A DNA stretch of 11,014 nucleotides from Candidatus Hydrothermota bacterium (GTDB lineage Bacteria > Hydrothermota > Hydrothermia > UBA1063). The notes beneath the pieces are model-generated. The model made no database searches. It was given only the letters and a program-made list of their open reading frames with translations, and was not told the DNA's origin. The number at the start of each line of letters is the position of its first letter. The stretch's first letter is position 1. Position numbers and translations under genes: made by a program. Location of the stretch: assembly GCA_003644895.1 (NCBI GenBank), contig QNDO01000037.1, forward strand, positions 1 through 11,014, in the 5' to 3' direction. Positions 1 through 7,203 of the stretch are shown one piece after another.

Positions 1-2
1 AT

Positions 3-31
3 TTGACTGCACTTCATTAGACTTTTACAAT
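3..31 (+). promoter_or_regulatory. Probable cysS promoter giving a leaderless transcript
   Basis: TTGACT (3-8) and TACAAT (26-31) are separated by 17 bases, a near-consensus sigma70 arrangement. The minus-10 box ends 6 bases before the cysS ATG, so transcription should begin at or next to the A of the ATG. No purine-rich Shine-Dalgarno sequence lies in the 37 bases before the gene. The call rests on motif and spacing only. Confidence 0.6.
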
Positions 32-37
32 TTTATC

Positions 38-1402
38 ATGCAATTTCGTATTTATAACACCTTAACCAGAAAAATAGAAGAATTTAAGCCTCTCAAGCCT
101 AATCATGTAGGAATCTACATGTGCGGAATGACGGTTCAGGATAGACCACATTTGGGCCATATCAGGACATTTCTTGTAGGTGATACCCTTCGCAGATACT
201 TAGAATATCTCGGATTTGAGGTCACCTATGTGCAGAATTTCACAGATATTGACGATAAAATTATAAAAAAAGCGCAGGAAGAAAACATTGACTGGAGAAG
301 TCTGGGACAGAAATATGTGGATAAATATCTGAAAAGCGCCGAAAAGCTCAACATAAAGCCTGCCACCCATTATCCCCGTGCAACACAGTTTATACAGGAG
401 ATTATAGACATAGTTGAAACTCTCATACAGAAAGGTTTTGCCTACGAGGCAGGTGGAAGTGTATATTTCGATGTCACAAAATTCCCTGAGTACGGGAAAC
501 TATCCGGCAAAAAAATAGAAGAGTTACTAGAAGGCGCGAGGATTGAACCAGATCCCAATAAAAGACACCCCTTTGATTTTGCCCTATGGAAGGCATACAA
601 AGAAGGTGAACCTTACTGGTATTCACCGTGGGGAAAAGGCAGGCCGGGATGGCATATTGAATGTTCTGCTATGTCAACTCACTTTCTGGGCCAGCCCTTT
701 GATATACATGCAGGAGGACAGGATCTGATCTTTCCGCATCATGAGGATGAAATAGCTCAGTCGGAGGCAGCAAGAGGGGTTAAATTCGTTAATTACTGGA
801 TGCATACGGGCTCAATGCAGATTAGGGGAGAAAAGATGTCAAAATCTACCGGTCTTTTCTTTGCCATAGATGACATTCTTGGGGAATACTCGCCTCAGGC
901 AGTGAGGTTATTTATCCTCCAGAAGCATTATCGCTCTCCCATGGATTATATTCCTGAATATCTAAAAGAAGCAGAAAAGGCATGGAAGAGAATATTATCC
1001 TTTTTGAAAGAGTCTAAAAGTACAGGGGATAATGTAATCAATAAAGAATATATAAATGCCTTTGAAGAGGCCATGAATAATGATCTAAATACGCCGAAGG
1101 CGGTATCAATAATCTTCGAACTCCTCAAGAAAGGGAACACCAGATTACAGCAGGGAGAACTTCCTGCAGAAGAAAGAGGCACATTGCTCCTTCTTCTAAA
1201 AATTCTCGGATTCGAGCTTAAAGAGATAGAAAAAGTTGAAGGTGACTTACAAGAGAAAATTCTTGAGATTCTCATCGAAATCAGGCAAAAGTTGAGAATT
1301 GAGAAAAACTTCGTCCTGGCGGACGAGATAAGGGATAGACTTAAGGATATCGGCATTATTTTGAAAGACACAAAAGAAGGAACTAAGTGGGATTTTTCTT
1401 GA
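38..1402 (+). CDS. cysS: Cysteinyl-tRNA synthetase
   Basis: This cytoplasmic class I aminoacyl-tRNA synthetase joins cysteine to tRNA-Cys using ATP. The 454 residues match the usual bacterial length of about 460. The N-terminus (RIYNTLTRK) is typical of the family, which supports this ATG despite the lack of a ribosome-binding site. The HIGH-type motif is HLGH at 38-41 and KMSKS is at 266-270. The four ligands of the catalytic zinc are all present: C29 (in MCGMTVQD), C209 (in WHIECSAMS), H234 and E238 (in FPHHEDE). The C-terminal 110 or so residues are the helical anticodon-side region. The stop codon overlaps the minus-35 box of the next gene's promoter, and no terminator hairpin follows, so some read-through is possible. 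The gene appears intact and ordinary apart from its predicted leaderless start. Confidence 0.98.
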   Translation: MQFRIYNTLTRKIEEFKPLKPNHVGIYMCGMTVQDRPHLGHIRTFLVGDTLRRYLEYLGFEVTYVQNFTDIDDKIIKKAQEENIDWRSLGQKYVDKYLKSAEKLNIKPATHYPRATQFIQEIIDIVETLIQKGFAYEAGGSVYFDVTKFPEYGKLSGKKIEELLEGARIEPDPNKRHPFDFALWKAYKEGEPYWYSPWGKGRPGWHIECSAMSTHFLGQPFDIHAGGQDLIFPHHEDEIAQSEAARGVKFVNYWMHTGSMQIRGEKMSKSTGLFFAIDDILGEYSPQAVRLFILQKHYRSPMDYIPEYLKEAEKAWKRILSFLKESKSTGDNVINKEYINAFEEAMNNDLNTPKAVSIIFELLKKGNTRLQQGELPAEERGTLLLLLKILGFELKEIEKVEGDLQEKILEILIEIRQKLRIEKNFVLADEIRDRLKDIGIILKDTKEGTKWDFS

Positions 1403-1428
1403 CTTTTAGGGAAAAATAAGAGTATAAT
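1399..1428 (+). promoter_or_regulatory. Promoter of the solute-binding protein gene
   Basis: TTGACT (1399-1404) and TATAAT (1423-1428) are separated by 18 bases. The minus-35 box overlaps the TGA stop of cysS. A start near 1435 would leave a leader of about 22 bases containing the strong ribosome-binding site AAGGAGGT (1445-1452), 4 bases before the ATG at 1457. Confidence 0.7.
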
Positions 1429-1456
1429 TTTTTAACTAAAAAAGAAGGAGGTTATA

Positions 1457-2431
1457 ATGAAGATTCTTTTACCGATTATCAATTTCATTCTCGCCCTGAT
1501 TCTGGTTTTTATTCTTGTTTATCCCGAAATACAGGCAAAAAAAGTTGTTGAAGCTCAAGTCCTCTATACCAAAAACATGGGGGCTTTGCCCTTCTTGGTT
1601 GCACAGGAAAAAGGTTATTTTGACTCCCTGAGAATTAAAATATCCGCTGAAGAAGTGGTAAAGGGCGGTGAAGAAGTAGAGATGGTGGGAAGAGGAAGCA
1701 AAAATGCTGCCTTTGGAACACTCTGGGACCTTTTTGCATTCAAAGCTGCTATAAGACCCGAGGCTTACAAGATATTTTATCAGGTTAAGTCCTCTGTAGA
1801 TAATCCACAGACTGCACTCATTACCTTAAAGAAAAAGAGAATCAGAACCTTAAAGGATCTCAAAACAAAAAGAAAAATAGGATATTACAAAGACTCCAAA
1901 ATAAAACAGATTATTAAGTATATTCTGAGCGAGATGGGAATTGATCCTGAAATACATAGCTATATCCCCCTATCTCTCAAAGAAATGCAAACTGCCCTGG
2001 AGGAGAATATAGTAGATGTCCTTGTGGCTGTGGAACCCGTAAGGAGTGAATTGCTAAAGAAGAATGGCATAAAGATTGTTGATGATGGCTTTATAGAAAA
2101 ACATGTATTTTCACCGTATCTATACAGTACAGGGTTTACATCTATTGTTAATGTAAACCTTAATAGAAAGGCTATTAAAAGACTCGTTCTTGCAACTGAA
2201 ATGGCCATTGATTTCATTAGAAAACACCCTGACAAAACAGTGGAAATTATCAGGAAATCCTTCGGGATCGAAGATACTACAGTGTATGTGAATATACCCT
2301 CCTTCGAAAAGTATTCAGAAATAGACCCTGCTGAAATAAGAAGACTTCAGGATAAATTGAGAGATATGCAGGTTCTTTTGAGAGAGGCTGACTATACAGG
2401 ATCCTTGATGAAACGCGAGGACTTAAGGTAA
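1457..2431 (+). CDS. Periplasmic solute-binding protein, NMT1/SsuA type (ABC transporter)
   Basis: This is a probable type II periplasmic binding protein of the NMT1/THI5/SsuA class, which captures small organic solutes for ABC importers; the ligand cannot be read from the sequence. Residues 4-22 form a hydrophobic signal segment, and cleavage is plausible after A27 (EIQA/KK). Family-like stretches are LPFLVAQEKGYFD (about 45-57), which opens the binding lobe; a GxGSKNAAFGT segment (about 78-88); the lobe crossover IRTLKDLKTKRKIGYY (about 129-144); and LEENIVDVLVAVEPV (about 181-195). The last 40 residues are a charged helix. The protein has no cysteine at all, so it cannot be a lipoprotein even though lnt is next door. 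No permease or ATPase gene is in the window, making it an orphan here. It has its own promoter and ribosome-binding site and is followed by a strong palindromic terminator. The fold class is fairly secure; the transport role is inferred. Confidence 0.8.
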   Translation: MKILLPIINFILALILVFILVYPEIQAKKVVEAQVLYTKNMGALPFLVAQEKGYFDSLRIKISAEEVVKGGEEVEMVGRGSKNAAFGTLWDLFAFKAAIRPEAYKIFYQVKSSVDNPQTALITLKKKRIRTLKDLKTKRKIGYYKDSKIKQIIKYILSEMGIDPEIHSYIPLSLKEMQTALEENIVDVLVAVEPVRSELLKKNGIKIVDDGFIEKHVFSPYLYSTGFTSIVNVNLNRKAIKRLVLATEMAIDFIRKHPDKTVEIIRKSFGIEDTTVYVNIPSFEKYSEIDPAEIRRLQDKLRDMQVLLREADYTGSLMKREDLR

Positions 2432-2434
2432 AAT
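2405..2434 (+). promoter_or_regulatory. Candidate lnt promoter
   Basis: TTGATG (2405-2410) and TAAAAT (2429-2434) are separated by 18 bases, and the minus-10 box overlaps the stop codon of the upstream gene. Initiation near 2441 would make a leader of about 43 bases consisting almost entirely of the 2445-2474 hairpin. This is weaker than the other promoters in the window; the alternative is read-through from upstream. Confidence 0.4.
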
Positions 2435-2444
2435 TTTGCTAACC

Positions 2445-2480
2445 AAGGGGGAGATTACATGTAATCTCCCCCTTTTCTAT
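2445..2480 (+). terminator. Rho-independent terminator formed by a 30-bp perfect palindrome
   Basis: The arm AAGGGGGAGATTACA (2445-2459) is followed immediately by its exact reverse complement (2460-2474), then by TTTTCTATTAT read with the arm's own Ts. The GC-rich base and T-run are typical of an intrinsic terminator for the binding-protein gene. It ends only a few bases before the lnt start, so it may also act in the lnt leader. The two-base centre would open to a small loop in RNA. Confidence 0.85.
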
Positions 2481-2483
2481 TAT

Positions 2484-3953
2484 ATGAAAAAACTAAAATT
2501 TATATTTTTCTCCTTTGCTTTATTTACCTTCTCTTTTCTCCCTTTCAAGTTGTTCCCGCTAGCTTTTATATCTCTTATTCCCTTATTTACAGCCTTGGAG
2601 GGTCTTTCCAAAATTAAAAAGACCTTGATTCTCCTTGCTTTCTTCTATCTCTTCTGGATCATACATACTTTCTGGATTCTTAACATGGAGGTAGAACCTG
2701 GAGTGGAAAAATGGCTTATACTTGGTTTAATTTTTCTACCCCTGTACATGTCAGTTTTCAATGTCGTGCCATTACTGTATACTGAATCCCGATTTTCCTG
2801 GCTGCTCACACCCTCCCTGTGGATTCTGTTTGAATTTATCCGTGGACGAGGTGATACGGGGTTTCCGTGGATGCCCATAGCCTCTACCCAGTTGTATAAC
2901 CCGGCTTTTAGAATGCTAGCACGTATAGGAGGAATATACCTCATAGGATGGCTAATTCTCCTTTTCAATGTTCTTCTTTATCTATACCTTAAGAAAAGAA
3001 AACTGGGAATACTCATCACCTGGATTTCACTTCTTTTACTCCTTCATTTAGGCGGACTTTACCTCTATCTCAGACCCGAAAACAGCAGCGAAAAGATAAA
3101 AGTGGCTGTCTTCCAACCCAATGTTCTACCCAGGGAAGAATATGATCCAAAAGAATGGGAAGAAACAGCCCAGGCCTTTAATGAATTTTACAAGGAGATC
3201 AATGAGAAGGTGGAACTGATTGTTTTTTCCGAATCTGCACTTCCGGGCTATTTTAGATTTTCTCTCAGGGAACAGAATCTGGTTAAGAAAATTTCTAAGA
3301 AATCCGGCGCTTATATTCTTCTGGGTAGCACTGACGTCCAGGTAGAAAAGGGGAAAAAGGTTCCCTACAATACCGCATTTCTTGTAAAAGAGGACAAAAT
3401 AGTAGCAAAATACTTCAAGACACACCTTGTTCCCTTTGGAGAATGGCTGCCTTTTGAAGATAAATTCTCCTTCCTCCAGAAACTTGAATTCGGGCAGGGA
3501 GACTACAGACCCGGGAAAAGTTTAACACCTCTAGAAGTGAATGGGAAGAGCTTTGGAATTCTCATATGTTTTGAGTCTCTATTCCCTGAGATAACAAAAA
3601 GCTTTGTTCTAAATGGCGCTCAGTTCCTGGTGAATATAACCAATGATGGGTGGTACGGGAAAAGCCTCGGACCCGTTGAACATTTCGAGCTTTTGAGATA
3701 CAGAGCCATAGAGTCCGAAAGATTTGTTATCCGATCAGCCAAAACTGGAATCTCTGCAATAATAGATAGTAAAGGAAGGGTTTTAAAAAGGATCGGACTC
3801 TTCAAAAGAGGATATTTTATCTATGAAGTCCCTTTGAAGAATAACTTCACTCCATACACCAGGTATGGCGATATTATTGTATATCTTGCATTCTTGATTG
3901 TGCTTTCAATTTTGGTGTATAATAAACTTGGCTCAGGAGGTCGAAATGATTAA
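2484..3953 (+). CDS. lnt: Apolipoprotein N-acyltransferase
   Basis: Lnt is a cytoplasmic-membrane enzyme that adds the third acyl chain to the N-terminal cysteine of diacylated lipoproteins. The 489 residues begin with MKKLKF and several membrane helices (roughly 4-22, 24-40, 46-65, 77-99, 108-120, 146-170, 174-194). A nitrilase-fold periplasmic domain follows from about 204, with a final helix at about 462-483. The catalytic triad is visible: E250 (FSESALPG), K312 (FKTHLVPFGEW) and C362 (ILICFESLFPE). NITNDGWYG and the RAIESERFVIRSAKTGISA stretch are family hallmarks. I chose ATG 2484; an in-frame TTG at 2436 would extend the protein by 16 residues, but these would be encoded across the terminator palindrome. 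No Shine-Dalgarno sequence precedes 2484. The 3' end overlaps the next gene by 8 bases. Its presence argues for a diderm with outer-membrane lipoproteins. Confidence 0.93.
   Translation: MKKLKFIFFSFALFTFSFLPFKLFPLAFISLIPLFTALEGLSKIKKTLILLAFFYLFWIIHTFWILNMEVEPGVEKWLILGLIFLPLYMSVFNVVPLLYTESRFSWLLTPSLWILFEFIRGRGDTGFPWMPIASTQLYNPAFRMLARIGGIYLIGWLILLFNVLLYLYLKKRKLGILITWISLLLLLHLGGLYLYLRPENSSEKIKVAVFQPNVLPREEYDPKEWEETAQAFNEFYKEINEKVELIVFSESALPGYFRFSLREQNLVKKISKKSGAYILLGSTDVQVEKGKKVPYNTAFLVKEDKIVAKYFKTHLVPFGEWLPFEDKFSFLQKLEFGQGDYRPGKSLTPLEVNGKSFGILICFESLFPEITKSFVLNGAQFLVNITNDGWYGKSLGPVEHFELLRYRAIESERFVIRSAKTGISAIIDSKGRVLKRIGLFKRGYFIYEVPLKNNFTPYTRYGDIIVYLAFLIVLSILVYNKLGSGGRND
3894..3923 (+). promoter_or_regulatory. 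Internal promoter in the lnt 3' end, driving the large secreted-protein gene
   Basis: TTGATT (3894-3899) and a perfect TATAAT (3918-3923) are separated by 18 bases. A start near 3930 places AGGAGG (3935-3940) and the ATG at 3946 in a short leader. It lies within lnt coding sequence, so A+T richness by chance is a concern, but box quality, spacing and position all fit. Confidence 0.55.
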
Positions 3954-6900
3954 AAGAATACACTTTTGCGTGTTATTGTTGCTATTTTTTTTCGCAGGAC
4001 TTGAAGCTGATATTATACCCATAGATTCCTTGCAGGGCTACGCGAATTCTTCTCCCTATGTAGGTCAGGTGGTTACCACTGTCGGCGTTGTCACCGCCAC
4101 ACCATCTGACTGGATAAGGTCCCTCAAAGGGTTCTTCATACAGGATGCAGAGGCTCCCTGGCATGGTATATATGTATATACGGGTAACCTCACTATCTCT
4201 CTCCAGAGGGGAGACTCTGTGGAAGTAACTGGCGAAGTCAGCGAATATTACGATAAAACCGAAATAAATCTAGCAAGTGTACAGGACCTTAAAATATTGA
4301 AACACGGTGCGCGGATACCAAAACCTTTACTGGTTACTGCCCTTGAAGCTGGCTCAGAAGCATACGAGGGTGTTTTAATCCAAGTCTCAAATGTCACTGT
4401 GACCAATGATAACCTGGGGTATGGAGAATGGGAAATTTCAGACTCCACAGGCAGTGTGAGAGTGGATGATGCAGCAGGTTACAGCTATACACCCACACTG
4501 AACGATCATATTCTATCTGTCATTGGAGTCCTTGATTACTCTTATGGAAATTACAAAATTGAGCCAAGGCGCGATGAGGATATAATTTTTTCTCCAGAAG
4601 GCACAGGCTATGCCTTTTTTGAAAATAACACCGTTGCCGCCGATGATACCCTGAATCTTAGACTGCACATCCAGGGCATAGTGGAAGATACCCTCCAAAA
4701 TATCGAGATAAAGATCCCCTATCAATTTTATTTTTCAGCAAATTTAAATCTGGAGGGTGATGGATTTCAAGGGGCAACCTACTCTATATCCGGCTCCGGA
4801 ACTTCATCGGATCCCTATACTATTATTATCAGTAATGCCACGGTAACAAGAGATCTTGAGGGAATTGTAAACCTGTTGAACATTGGAATTCCCTCAGCTG
4901 CGGGACAGTATACTTTTGAAGTTTATACTTCTAAGACTGATACAGTGAAGCCTATCCCGGACTCCCCTGTAGTGAATGTGCTTACAGTGGAAGGTAGTGG
5001 TATAGCTATCATTTATCCCATCATTTATCCTTTACAAGCTAATGTAGATGCAGAGATAACCATTACCAACAATTTTGGCACTTTGCAGAAAATCATGATT
5101 ATTTTCCCCCAAGATATATCATGGGAGGGAGATTATACTCTCCTCGACCCTGGCTTTTCCAATGCAACTGCAACTTTTACAGATACCTCCCTTTATATAA
5201 CAGGAGCTTTATTATCTACAGGTAATTCAGGAAGAATAGTTCTAAGAAACATAAATTTTCAGACCACAGGTGTAAAAACCTTTCGCATTTTCACAGGAGG
5301 CTCAGACACTCTTAGGGAGATTCCGGAATCCCCTAGAGTTTTTGTTGCTCTCCAGGATACTACTGTGCCCCTTTATGTATTCCATACAGATACTTTAAAA
5401 GAATTCTTAAAGGGAAGAACAGTAAAAATAAAAGGAGTGGTGACCGGTATTACAACCACCAGAGCATACCTGCAGGATTCCACAGGCGGATTAATTCTTT
5501 ATCAGCCACCTGAACTGCACGAAGGAGACTATGTGAAACTGGAGGGTCAATATAATGACTTCCATGGTTCTGACCAGCTATATTCTGCAGAAATTATTAA
5601 TCATTTTGGACAATCTAGCTTTGATACTCTCTTGCTCAATACTCCACCTGGAGAATATGAAGAGGGGCTTCTTGTCAGAGTGAATAATCTCACGCCACAG
5701 GGGTTTACGACCCTCATACCGGACACAACTTTAACTTTCAGGGATCCTCACGGTTATCCTTTCTATATTTTTATAGAAACCGGCAGTGAGCTTGCTTACA
5801 GAGAAATTCCTCCGGATAGTATAGATATTATCGGGAATGTATCAGAATTCGACGGAACTCATCAGATCAATCCTCGGAGGCTCGATGACATCATCCTTAA
5901 GGGTAACGGCACTGGTAAAATCAGCTTTTATCCCCCCTATCTTTATAAAGACCAGGCAGAAAATCTCTATGTAATAATAAAATCCACCTACACTCCTGTG
6001 AAATCCATGGAATTGAGTTTCAAAGAGGCAACCTTTGATACTCTTGTACTTCTCGGCAGCGGATGGGGAAATATCTCTGCTCCAGATTCACTTGCTACAG
6101 ATAGTCAAAATACCTACATGAAATTTGTTGGAGGTATTTCACTTTATGAAGATACCATTGTTTTTATAAATTTTCATCCCTCCGAAGATATAGATTCCAT
6201 AGTTTTTCACATTAAAACATCAAAAGACTCTGCAGGGTTGACATTCCCTGTGATGCAGGATTTGGTTCTTTATATTGCTACACCAATAGCTGAGGTGCAA
6301 ACTCCAGGTGATGATGGAGTTACATCTCAATATTCCGGGGAAGTTGTAACAGTATGCGGAGTTGTCACGGCCCCTTCCCGTGTATTTTCCACTACAAGAA
6401 CATCTTTTTATATCCAAGACCTGACTTCCGGTGTGAATGTATTTTTACCTTCCACTTATATTCCCTTTGAATTGGGGGATTTGGTAAAGGTAAAGGGAAC
6501 TGTTACCGAATACAATGGACTCACTGAAATAGAGCCTTCTCAATCTGGTGACATAAAGATAATTGGAAAAGGAGAGCTTCCGGAGCCGTATATCCTATCC
6601 CAAGGAGAAGCCTTAAGGGAGGAATTAGAGGGAATGCTTGTTAAGGTGAAAGGAGAAGTAGCCCAGAATCCCTATACCTCAGGTGCTGGCAAAGCTTTCA
6701 GTGTTTGGAATGGAACTGTTCCCGTAGATATTTTTGTTTACACAACCGCAGGTATAGATTTGACTTCTGTGAAAAGTGGAGATATATTAGAAATCACTGG
6801 TGTCTGTGGTCAGTATGACTCTTCACCTCCTTATACCTCTGGATACCAAATACTACCAAGAGAGGATAGCGACTTTCAATTGTTGGGAACCAGAATTTTT

Positions 6901-7203
6901 GATGAAATAAAGCTCTCGGTAAGCCCCAATGTTTTCTCACCTACTCTTGGAGAAGCTCTTGAAATAAAAGTAGAGGGGCCTATAAATGCACGATATTATC
7001 TAAAAATATTTGATTCCAGAGGGAAGCTCATAAAAACACTTATGGAGGGCACCACTTCACCGCAAATAGTCTATTGGAAAGGCGAAAATGAAAGTGGCAG
7101 GATTATGCCCATAGGGTCTTATATTGTTGTACTGGATGTTTCAAAACCAGATGGTACCCACGTGAAGAAGCACAAACTGGTTATTCTGTCAAAGCCCAGA
7201 TAG
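3946..7203 (+). CDS. Secreted multidomain protein: six OB-fold-like domains, Ig-like spacers, FlgD-like C-terminus
   Basis: This 1085-residue exported protein has no assignable enzyme activity. Residues 1-21 are a signal peptide (basic MIKR, then a hydrophobic core; likely cleavage LEA/D). Three OB-fold-like pairs lie at about 36-214, 478-651 and 784-980, each opening with a VxxxGVVT strand, then a YxQD/FIQD-xxxG strand, then GDxVxxxGxVxEY. They resemble the OB domains found ahead of catalytic domains in secreted nucleases (YhcR/ExeM-like), yet no nuclease motif is seen. Ig-like beta domains fill about 215-350, 351-467 and 652-780. Residues 988-1083 form a FlgD-like Ig domain (KIFDSRGKLIKTL, YWKGENESGR, GSYIVVLDV), often the C-terminal end of surface or sorted proteins. 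The start is set by AGGAGG 5 bases upstream and by the signal peptide. It overlaps lnt by 8 bases and has a candidate internal promoter. Scaffold, adhesion or polymer binding are possible; the function is unknown. Confidence 0.85.
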   Translation: MIKRIHFCVLLLLFFFAGLEADIIPIDSLQGYANSSPYVGQVVTTVGVVTATPSDWIRSLKGFFIQDAEAPWHGIYVYTGNLTISLQRGDSVEVTGEVSEYYDKTEINLASVQDLKILKHGARIPKPLLVTALEAGSEAYEGVLIQVSNVTVTNDNLGYGEWEISDSTGSVRVDDAAGYSYTPTLNDHILSVIGVLDYSYGNYKIEPRRDEDIIFSPEGTGYAFFENNTVAADDTLNLRLHIQGIVEDTLQNIEIKIPYQFYFSANLNLEGDGFQGATYSISGSGTSSDPYTIIISNATVTRDLEGIVNLLNIGIPSAAGQYTFEVYTSKTDTVKPIPDSPVVNVLTVEGSGIAIIYPIIYPLQANVDAEITITNNFGTLQKIMIIFPQDISWEGDYTLLDPGFSNATATFTDTSLYITGALLSTGNSGRIVLRNINFQTTGVKTFRIFTGGSDTLREIPESPRVFVALQDTTVPLYVFHTDTLKEFLKGRTVKIKGVVTGITTTRAYLQDSTGGLILYQPPELHEGDYVKLEGQYNDFHGSDQLYSAEIINHFGQSSFDTLLLNTPPGEYEEGLLVRVNNLTPQGFTTLIPDTTLTFRDPHGYPFYIFIETGSELAYREIPPDSIDIIGNVSEFDGTHQINPRRLDDIILKGNGTGKISFYPPYLYKDQAENLYVIIKSTYTPVKSMELSFKEATFDTLVLLGSGWGNISAPDSLATDSQNTYMKFVGGISLYEDTIVFINFHPSEDIDSIVFHIKTSKDSAGLTFPVMQDLVLYIATPIAEVQTPGDDGVTSQYSGEVVTVCGVVTAPSRVFSTTRTSFYIQDLTSGVNVFLPSTYIPFELGDLVKVKGTVTEYNGLTEIEPSQSGDIKIIGKGELPEPYILSQGEALREELEGMLVKVKGEVAQNPYTSGAGKAFSVWNGTVPVDIFVYTTAGIDLTSVKSGDILEITGVCGQYDSSPPYTSGYQILPREDSDFQLLGTRIFDEIKLSVSPNVFSPTLGEALEIKVEGPINARYYLKIFDSRGKLIKTLMEGTTSPQIVYWKGENESGRIMPIGSYIVVLDVSKPDGTHVKKHKLVILSKPR
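4051..4587 (+). repeat. OB-fold pair 1 (protein-level repeat)
   Basis: Encodes residues 36-214. The first domain carries VVTTVGVVTA, GFFIQDAEA and GDSVEVTGEVSEYYDKTEI. The second carries YEGVLIQVSNVTV, WEISDSTGSVRV and IEPRRDEDIIF. The ending (PRRDEDIIF..GTG) is nearly repeated at the end of pair 2 (PRRLDDIIL..GTG). Confidence 0.65.
5377..5898 (+). repeat. OB-fold pair 2 (protein-level repeat)
   Basis: Encodes residues 478-651. The first domain carries VKIKGVVTGI, AYLQDSTGGLILY and GDYVKLEGQYNDF. The second carries YEEGLLVRVNNLT and IDIIGNVSEFDGTHQINPRR. The order of strand motifs is the same as in pair 1, but DNA similarity is low, so the duplication is old. Confidence 0.65.
6295..6885 (+). 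repeat. OB-fold pair 3 (protein-level repeat)
   Basis: Encodes residues 784-980. The first domain carries VVTVCGVVTA, SFYIQDLTSGVNVF and GDLVKVKGTVTEYNGLTEI. The second carries LEGMLVKVKGEVA and GDILEITGVCGQYD, ending in ILPREDSDFQLL. The only two cysteines outside the signal peptide (C804 and C954) are both in this pair. Confidence 0.65.

Noticed and set aside
946..1371. Minus-strand frame of 141 codons inside cysS
   Set aside because: Low-complexity Ser/Leu-rich product of the kind made opposite Lys/Glu-rich coding sequence; cysS fully explains the DNA.
2436..2483. TTG start for lnt, 16 codons upstream
   Set aside because: It would encode the terminator palindrome, and the usual Lys-rich start of the first membrane helix is at 2484. 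A weak AAGG lies 7 bases before the TTG, so it is not fully excluded.
2455..2483. TTACAT-17-TATTAT as an lnt promoter
   Set aside because: The minus-35 box is poor, and initiation would fall about 6 bases inside the lnt gene.
5123..5144. GGAGA-n-TCTCC hairpin resembling the terminator arm
   Set aside because: Five-base stem within coding sequence of the large gene; the likeness to the 2445-2474 palindrome looks accidental.
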